From the NCBI GenBank assembly GCA_050741915.1, contig JBOGEX010000088.1:1-27939 (forward strand): a DNA stretch of 27,939 nucleotides. Reading direction: 5' to 3'. The translations under genes were made by a program, and so were the position numbers. Shown one piece after another: positions 22,944-27,939 of the stretch. Positions within the stretch are counted from its first letter, which is position 1. Each line of letters opens with the position of its first letter. The notes below the pieces were generated by a model. The model had not been told where the DNA came from. It was given only the letters and a program-made list of their open reading frames with translations, and made no database searches. Source of the DNA: JACCTH01 sp050741915 (GTDB taxonomy: Bacteria > Actinomycetota > Acidimicrobiia > Spongiisociales > ZC4RG35).

Positions 22944-24445
22944 CCAGCGCCGCTCTTCTCAACGATCCGGTTCTCGACGAGCTCCGGGCCATCGTTGGTG
23001 CGGATCACCTCTTTACCAACAAGTCCGCCCGCTATTACCGGACCCGGGTTCCATCCCCGTTTCCGGTCCACCGCTGGGGTGAGTTCGTGCCCGATGCGGT
23101 GGTGCTCCCCACTTCGGCCGAGCAGATTGCCGAGGTCGTCAAGCTGGCCAACCGAACCGGCATTCCGATCGTGTCCCGGGCGGGCGGCACCGGGCTCGCC
23201 GACGGGGCCGTGCCGCTGCGAGGCGGGATCATCGTCGACATCAAGCTGATGAACAAGATCCTCGACGTCGACATGGTCGACCGGACGGTGACGGTGCAAC
23301 CGGGGATCAACATGCTGAAGCTCAACGAGGAACTGCGCCGCTACGGCGTGATCTATCCCGACAACCCGGCCTCCTATCCGGTCTCCATCGTTGGAGGGCG
23401 GATCGGCACCAGCGGTTGGTCGCTGATCGGCGCCCGCTACGGCCACACCCGCGACCTGGTGATCAGCTTTCAGATGGTCCTCCCCACCGGCGAGATCATC
23501 GAGGTGGGCGACGGGGGCGGGCGCAAGCTCCGCAAGTCCTCGACCGGCTATCAGTTGAAGCACCTCTTTATGGGGCATCAGGGAACGCTCGGGATCGTCA
23601 CCGAGGTAACCCTGGAGTTGGTGCCGCGCCCGGAGGCGGAGTTCGCCGCCTTCTTCGGCTACGCCGATTACGAAACCGCCTGGAAGAGCACCGGCGCCAT
23701 GGCTCGCTCCGGGCTGGCCACTCTGGCCGGGGTGGTGTTGTTCGACGAATGGAAAGTGGGGTACCTCCGCCGCGACGACGAGGCCTACATACCTCAGCCC
23801 GATGAGCTCAGGTGCGTGGTCGCCACCGCCATGTACGGCACCACCACCGAGGTGCGACCGGCCGCCAAGCGCCTGCTCCAGATCGCCACCGAGTCGGGGG
23901 GCAACTACCTGGGCGACGAGGTCTCGCAAGGCGACTGGGCCTCCCGCCACGATCGTTACGCCACCCCCCTCCACGGCCGGCTTCGCAACGGCCAGGTGGT
24001 GCCGATGAGCTGGCATTGCGAGGACTCGGCCATCAACTACAGCGCCCTTCCCCAGGTCCGGGAGGAGTGGCATGCCATCGCCGACCGCTTCATCGACCAG
24101 TACGGGATCTTCGATGACTGGGGGATGTTCGCCTATACCAACGGGGCTTATAAGCCGTGGGGCGATTACCTGGTCGAGATCGACATCGGCATCTGGGAGC
24201 AGGAGCTCGACGAGGAGAAGTGGCGGGGCTGGGTCCAGTTCAAGCGGGAGATCACGGAGGTGGCCCTCCGTCACGGGGGCTCGATCACCGCCTGCCATGG
24301 ATCGACTCGCGAAGGTGACGCCGAGTTCGTCCCCATCGAGATGGGAGGTGGGTTTGAGGTGATGAAAAAGATCAAACGGGTCCTCGACCCCAACAACATC
24401 ATGAACCCCGGGAAGAACATGCTTGACCTGGCATACGAGGACTGA
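22940..24445 (+). CDS. FAD-binding oxidase, GlcD/lactate-dehydrogenase-like (PCMH type)
   Basis: A 501-residue flavoprotein. Residues about 45-230 form the PCMH-type FAD-binding domain: PTSAEQIAEVVKLANRTGIP, SRAGGTGLADGAVPLRGG (pyrophosphate-binding loop) and GHQGTLGIVTEVTLELVP. The C-terminal half is the FAD-linked oxidase cap, ending VMKKIKRVLDPNNIMNPGKN, the usual signature of GlcD, LldD-like and D-lactate dehydrogenase proteins. These oxidise 2-hydroxy acids or similar substrates; the actual substrate is unknown. GGAGG lies 7-9 bp before ATG 22940 inside the preceding gene. It is the middle gene of a three-gene operon. Confidence 0.9.
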   Translation: MTSAALLNDPVLDELRAIVGADHLFTNKSARYYRTRVPSPFPVHRWGEFVPDAVVLPTSAEQIAEVVKLANRTGIPIVSRAGGTGLADGAVPLRGGIIVDIKLMNKILDVDMVDRTVTVQPGINMLKLNEELRRYGVIYPDNPASYPVSIVGGRIGTSGWSLIGARYGHTRDLVISFQMVLPTGEIIEVGDGGGRKLRKSSTGYQLKHLFMGHQGTLGIVTEVTLELVPRPEAEFAAFFGYADYETAWKSTGAMARSGLATLAGVVLFDEWKVGYLRRDDEAYIPQPDELRCVVATAMYGTTTEVRPAAKRLLQIATESGGNYLGDEVSQGDWASRHDRYATPLHGRLRNGQVVPMSWHCEDSAINYSALPQVREEWHAIADRFIDQYGIFDDWGMFAYTNGAYKPWGDYLVEIDIGIWEQELDEEKWRGWVQFKREITEVALRHGGSITACHGSTREGDAEFVPIEMGGGFEVMKKIKRVLDPNNIMNPGKNMLDLAYED

Positions 24446-24454
24446 GGAGGGACG

Positions 24455-24727
24455 GTGTACATCGGATTCCGGCTCAAGGCACAGAAGCCCCCCGAAGCAG
24501 CCCCCGTCACCGACGGGGTGGTGCAACGCTTCGACCACCTTTACGAAATCGACCCGGCCCGAATGCAGGTTTTTCCCCAACAGGACATGCCGGTTTGGGA
24601 CACCAAGCGGATCGTGGCGGCGCGCTGGGACCATCTGGCCTGGATGCACGACCACTTCGCCGACTCCCAGATCTCCGGCGATGAGCTCTTGGCCGAGCTG
24701 GAGGCGGAGAAGAACCGCCCTGGCTGA
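24455..24727 (+). CDS. Unrecognised 90-aa third component of the Fe-S/FAD operon
   Basis: GTG 24455 follows GAGGAGGGAC and begins 9 bp after the FAD oxidase stop, so it is very probably the third gene of the operon. The protein has no Cys, signal or membrane helix. It is rich in aromatic and acidic residues: DHLYEIDPARMQVFPQQDMP in the middle and DHLAWMHDHFADSQISGDEL near the C-terminus. I do not recognise a family. Position suggests a small subunit or assembly factor for the flavoprotein/iron-sulfur pair. The TGA lies inside the left arm of the hairpin at 24727-24750. Confidence 0.8.
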   Translation: MYIGFRLKAQKPPEAAPVTDGVVQRFDHLYEIDPARMQVFPQQDMPVWDTKRIVAARWDHLAWMHDHFADSQISGDELLAELEAEKNRPG

Positions 24728-24750
24728 CCGGCCCTCAGTTGAGGGCCGGT
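24727..24750. terminator. Bidirectional hairpin terminator between convergent operons
   Basis: ACCGGCCCTCA and TGAGGGCCGGT are exact reverse complements around GT (effective loop about 6 nt). The hairpin contains the last base of the 90-aa gene and the stop of the LLM-class gene (from 24735), so it can end both transcripts. There is no T-run, as is common in high-GC actinobacteria. Confidence 0.75.
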
Positions 24751-25787
24751 ATCACCCGATCGTGGATCAAGTCGAGCTGCCCTGAGGCATCGGGGCACTT
24801 CTCGATCGAGATCCCGGTAAACGCGTTCACCAGATAGGGGTCGGTGATGGCCGCCACGATGTGGTTGATCCCGGTGGGAAGGATGTCGGCCTGCAGCTTG
24901 GCGACGCACTCTTCGGGGGTCCCCGAGATCGACAGCTTCTCACCCAGCTCGGGGCTGGTCAACTCCACCGCCTTGGCCACGTCGCCCGCTCCGAAAGCGT
25001 CGAAGATGGGGGCGAGGTCGGCGGAGGAGATCTCGTGCCGCTGCAGCTGGCTCTCGGGCATTGCGGAGAGATAGAAGGCGACCATGATGCGGGCCACCTC
25101 TTTCGCCGCGGCCGAGTCGTCGCCGCAGACCCACACCACCCAGGCGGCCAGGTCGAGATCCTTCCAATCCCTTCCGGCCTTCTCGGCCCCGGCCTTGACG
25201 TGGTCCATCACGTAGTCGTAGTTCTCCCGCGAGTATCCGAGGGCGTGGTGCATACCGTCGAAAAGCTCGCCCGCCACCTCGAAGGACTTGGGACCTCCCA
25301 TCGCCCCGAGCTTGATCGGCACCCGCTCCTGGACCGGTCGGGACAGAGTCCAAAGCCCCGAGTAGCTGAAGAAATCGCCGTCCATCGTGACGGCTCCCTG
25401 GTCGAGGAAGGAGCGCATCACCGTGTGCGCTTCCTTGACCCGGCTGAGCGGTCGGGTTCCTTCCCAGGGCCGGTTGTACTGGCCGAGGAGGGAGATGTTG
25501 CCGAAGCTCACCACCATGTCCGCCCGACCGCCCGACAACTCGTCCAGGGTCGCCAGTTGCTGGACGATCAGGGTCGGGTCCTTCAAGATGACGTGAGTGA
25601 CGCTCGGTCCCATCTTGATCTGTTTGGTTTCCTTGGCGGCGGCCGCGAACAAGAGCCACATGTCCTTCCACCAGGTCTCATCGACCGCATATGCCCCATA
25701 GAAGCCGAGTTGATCGGCCTTCTTGATCAACTCGATCGATTCGGTGAGCGGATACGCCGGCAAATGCATGTAGCTGAAATTGACCAC
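24735..25787 (-). CDS. LLM-class (luciferase-like) flavin/F420-dependent oxidoreductase
   Basis: A 350-residue TIM-barrel protein of the bacterial luciferase family: LTESIELIKKADQLGFYGAY and AVDETWWKD near the N-terminus, IKMGPSVTHVILKDPTLIVQ in the middle, LDELSGGRADMVVSFGN (the family GR-ϕ-x-x-G-x-G region, here VSFGN) and IKLGAMGGPKSFEVAGELFD. The actinobacterial setting and the methylene-tetrahydromethanopterin-reductase-like pattern favour coenzyme F420 over FMN, but cofactor choice cannot be settled by eye. GTG 25787 follows GGAGAGGAGAGC. It is probably transcribed after the aldehyde dehydrogenase (44 bp gap) and is convergent to the Fe-S/FAD operon. Confidence 0.88.
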   Translation of the reverse strand: MVNFSYMHLPAYPLTESIELIKKADQLGFYGAYAVDETWWKDMWLLFAAAAKETKQIKMGPSVTHVILKDPTLIVQQLATLDELSGGRADMVVSFGNISLLGQYNRPWEGTRPLSRVKEAHTVMRSFLDQGAVTMDGDFFSYSGLWTLSRPVQERVPIKLGAMGGPKSFEVAGELFDGMHHALGYSRENYDYVMDHVKAGAEKAGRDWKDLDLAAWVVWVCGDDSAAAKEVARIMVAFYLSAMPESQLQRHEISSADLAPIFDAFGAGDVAKAVELTSPELGEKLSISGTPEECVAKLQADILPTGINHIVAAITDPYLVNAFTGISIEKCPDASGQLDLIHDRVIPALN

Positions 25788-25831
25788 TCTTGCTCTCCTC
25801 TCCTGCCCTTGTGGGCGGCCAGTTCCGAACT

Positions 25832-27274
25832 TCAGTTACCGATAAATGACATCACATGTTTGATCCGGGTGTAATCCTCGAGCGCGTAGATCGAGAGATC
25901 CTTTCCATATCCCGATTGCTTGAAGCCCCCGTGGGGCATCTCGGCGACCAGAGGGATGTGAGTGTTGATCCACACCGCCCCGTAATCGAGGTACTTCGCC
26001 ATTCGCATCGCCCGCCCGTGATCCTTCGTCCAGACGCTTGAAGCCAGGCCGTATTTGACCCGGTTGGCCAACCTCAGGGCGGAGTCCTCGTCGTCGAACC
26101 TTTGCACTGTGATCACCGGACCGAAGATCTCTTCTTGACTCAGTTGATCGTCTTGTTTGACGCCGGCCAGCACGGTTGGTTCGAGGAACCACCCCGGCCG
26201 ATCGACCCGCTTGCCACCGGTGACCACCTCGACGTGGGAAGGGGTAGTTGACAGCACCCCGGAGACACGGTCGAACTGGTTGACGTTGTTCAAGGGCCCG
26301 TAGTAGGTGTCCTCGTCGTAGGGGTCACCGGTGGTCGTGCTCCGCGCCGCCGAACCCAGAGCGGAGACGAAGTCGTCATGGATTCCCGGCCCGACCAGTA
26401 CGCGAGTGGCGGCCGTGCAGTCCTGGCCGGCGTTGAAGAGTCCGGCACCGGCGATGCCGGCCGCCGCCGCTTCGACATCGGCATCGTCGAAGACAATTAC
26501 GGGGGCCTTTCCTCCCAACTCGAGGTGAACCCGCTTGAGATCGGTGGCGACGGCCGCAGCCACCTCCTTCCCAGCCCGGATGCTGCCGGTCACCGAGACC
26601 AATGCCGGGATCGGGTGAGCCACCAGCGCCCGACCGGTGTCCCGGTCGCCGGCGACAACGTTGAGCGCTCCCGGAGGCAGGAACTCGGAGGCCAACTCGG
26701 CGAGCTTGAGAGTGGACACCGGGGTGGTGTCGGAGGGCTTGAGGACGACCGTGTTGCCGGCCGCCAGCGCCGGGCCCAGCTTCCATACCGCCATCATCAA
26801 CGGGTAGTTCCAGGGGGTTACCTGGGCACATACTCCGATCGGTTCCCGGCGAATGAACGAGGTGTGATCGGTCATGTACTCGCCCGCCGATAACCCCTGC
26901 AGGTGCCGGGCCGCTCCGGCGAAGAAACGGAGCTGGTCGATGGCCGGCGGCAGCTCTTCCGAAAGGGTCAGATGGAAGGGTTTGCCGGTGTTCTCGACCT
27001 CGATGCGGGCGAACTCTTCGGCCCGTGCCTCGAGGGCATCGGCGATTCGGAAGAGGGCCAGGCTTCGTTGGGAAGGAGTTGTGTCGCGCCATCCCGAGAA
27101 GGCTTCGGCGGCAGTGCGGCAGGCCAGGTCCACGTCTTCGGGGGATGACAGTGGGGCTCGGGCGTACTCGGTCTCGCTGGCCGGGTTGATCACCGGCATC
27201 GTCTTTTCGGGCGGTTGATCGCGGTATTGCCCGCCGATGAAGTTGGCCAGGTTGGCGGTTCGGGTTTGGGTCAT
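25832..27274 (-). CDS. NAD(P)-dependent aldehyde dehydrogenase, gamma-aminobutyraldehyde (PatD)-like
   Basis: A full-length 480-residue ALDH. The catalytic pair is Glu252 in LELGGKAP and the nucleophile Cys286 in FNAGQDCTAATR; the GQDCTAA form is typical of gamma-aminobutyraldehyde dehydrogenases such as E. coli PatD, although C-terminal specificity residues were not examined. TPWNYPLMMAVWKLGPALAA (cofactor-binding region) and EEIFGPVITVQRF (C-terminal motif) are in place. It likely oxidises an amino-aldehyde or related aldehyde to an acid. ATG 27274 has only a weak ribosome-binding site. It is followed by the LLM-class gene on the same strand, so the two may be one transcript. Confidence 0.9.
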   Translation of the reverse strand: MTQTRTANLANFIGGQYRDQPPEKTMPVINPASETEYARAPLSSPEDVDLACRTAAEAFSGWRDTTPSQRSLALFRIADALEARAEEFARIEVENTGKPFHLTLSEELPPAIDQLRFFAGAARHLQGLSAGEYMTDHTSFIRREPIGVCAQVTPWNYPLMMAVWKLGPALAAGNTVVLKPSDTTPVSTLKLAELASEFLPPGALNVVAGDRDTGRALVAHPIPALVSVTGSIRAGKEVAAAVATDLKRVHLELGGKAPVIVFDDADVEAAAAGIAGAGLFNAGQDCTAATRVLVGPGIHDDFVSALGSAARSTTTGDPYDEDTYYGPLNNVNQFDRVSGVLSTTPSHVEVVTGGKRVDRPGWFLEPTVLAGVKQDDQLSQEEIFGPVITVQRFDDEDSALRLANRVKYGLASSVWTKDHGRAMRMAKYLDYGAVWINTHIPLVAEMPHGGFKQSGYGKDLSIYALEDYTRIKHVMSFIGN

Positions 27275-27499
27275 CTCGACAGCGGCACGATACCGAGCGC
27301 GGGGATGGCGCGCCGGGGTGAAGCCGCCGCCTAAAGGATCAGGCCAAAGCCCACGAGAAGTCAGCCAACGGAACGAGCTTCACGCGGGCGAGCGCACCCG
27401 TCAACTGCACGACGTTGACTGCTACCCGCCGGAGCCCTGAGGGAGCGCTTCCGCCCTCCTGTTCCAGGACCTGTTGCGCAGCCTCGCGCGGGATGAGGG

Positions 27500-27939
27500 T
27501 CAGCACTTGCTGATGGTGTCGCCGCGGCTGGCGGTACCTGGGAGTACGACCCGGGCGTAGAGCCCGCGCAAGCGCAGTTGCTGGCCGACGCCCGAGTTCA
27601 CGAAGCGCAGGGCTTCGACCCCAAACCGCCGCGAGAATTTACCGCAACCTCGATGGGGTTGAGTTGCGACCTCGATGACCGCCGAGCCAAGCTGTAGGCG
27701 AGTACCGGGAGGAAGGTTTTCGGTGCTCAGATCGAGATCGACATAGAACTGGTCGCCGGCCAGCTCCCATCGGTCCTGGGACTTTGCAAGCAGGTCGATG
27801 CAGCGCGCGTTCATCAACGTGACCTGGGTGTCCCGGTCGGTGCTGCGTTCGACCCAGCTATCACCGACGAGACCCTTCTCGAGGCTCAGTTCACCTTCTT
27901 CGATCACCTCCCGCTGATCGACCGCGGGGCGACGAACTA
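27500..27939 (-). CDS. MOSC domain protein (partial, 5' end outside window)
   Basis: The frame is open past the right edge, so the true start is beyond 27939; a GTG at 27907 is internal. Visible motifs are REVIEEGELSLEKGLVGDSW, TQVTLMNARCIDLL, LAGDQFYVDLDLSTENLPPG and QPHRGCGKFSRRFGVEALRF, the order found in MOSC domains, with Cys in the RGCGKF segment as the conserved residue expected to contact sulfur or molybdenum. MOSC proteins handle sulfur-carrier or molybdenum-cofactor chemistry. A functional link to the Moco oxidoreductase at 4004 is not implied. The 27275-27499 gap before it has only a short GTCAAC/GTTGAC hairpin (27400-27419). Confidence 0.85.
   Translation of the reverse strand, partial: VRRPAVDQREVIEEGELSLEKGLVGDSWVERSTDRDTQVTLMNARCIDLLAKSQDRWELAGDQFYVDLDLSTENLPPGTRLQLGSAVIEVATQPHRGCGKFSRRFGVEALRFVNSGVGQQLRLRGLYARVVLPGTASRGDTISKC

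Noticed and set aside
22922..24655. 577-aa minus-strand open frame
   Set aside because: It is antisense to the FAD oxidase, whose motifs and operon overlap are clear; the frame is an artefact of high GC with biased third positions.
24861..25874. 337-aa plus-strand open frame
   Set aside because: It is antisense to the LLM-class oxidoreductase, which has clear family motifs and a ribosome-binding site.

Overview
The window is GC-rich, densely coded DNA whose gene content points to a high-GC actinobacterium, most likely a member of Acidimicrobiia or a relative. That placement is an inference from the content: several short-chain dehydrogenases, TetR regulators, a MeaB-type GTPase, crotonase-family and LLM-class (F420-type) enzymes, a SARP/BTAD regulator fused to a STAND ATPase, many GTG starts, and 4-bp ATGA/GTGA gene overlaps. 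No rRNA, tRNA or CRISPR array was seen.

Layout. 1-5086 is a lipid/acyl-CoA-flavoured metabolic block: the C-terminus of a probable 3-hydroxyacyl-CoA dehydrogenase, a TetR regulator and meaB joined by overlapping stop/start codons; then an SDR and a second TetR behind a perfect 12-bp inverted repeat; then a third TetR divergent from a membrane-anchored molybdopterin oxidoreductase, with a 14-bp palindrome on the oxidoreductase start codon. 5090-9068 is a decaying stretch: a frameshifted and internally deleted SDR pseudogene, a MarR/SRPBCC divergent pair with two 17-bp operator-like sites, two tandem 61-bp structured repeats, a crotonase, a DUF1905 protein, an IS21 transposase remnant and a broken OsmC-like fragment.

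9133-21498 is the accessory core. It holds a 552-aa protein of no recognised function with a GNAT-like segment, a 756-aa S8 peptidase with Glu at the usual Asp position, a possible 36-residue small protein, a RibD/DHFR-like reductase, a small lipoprotein, and a 1909-aa regulator (wHTH, BTAD, degenerate cyclase, pseudokinase, nSTAND ATPase, TM helix, WD40-like propeller). Two related ~100-bp direct repeats, each holding the same pair of convergent gene ends, lie on either side of the lipoprotein/regulator pair.

21720-27939 returns to metabolism: an iron-sulfur protein, an FAD-linked oxidase and an unrecognised 90-aa protein form a tight operon. Convergent to it, across a shared hairpin terminator, are an LLM-class oxidoreductase, a PatD-like aldehyde dehydrogenase and the 3' part of a MOSC protein. 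Together they look like an oxidation module for a hydroxy-acid or amine-derived substrate; the substrate cannot be read from the sequence.

The best candidates for undescribed biology are the 1909-aa regulator with its divergent lipoprotein, the 552-aa orphan, the three-component redox operon with its 90-aa subunit, and the repeat-flanked segment at 14.1-21.1 kb.
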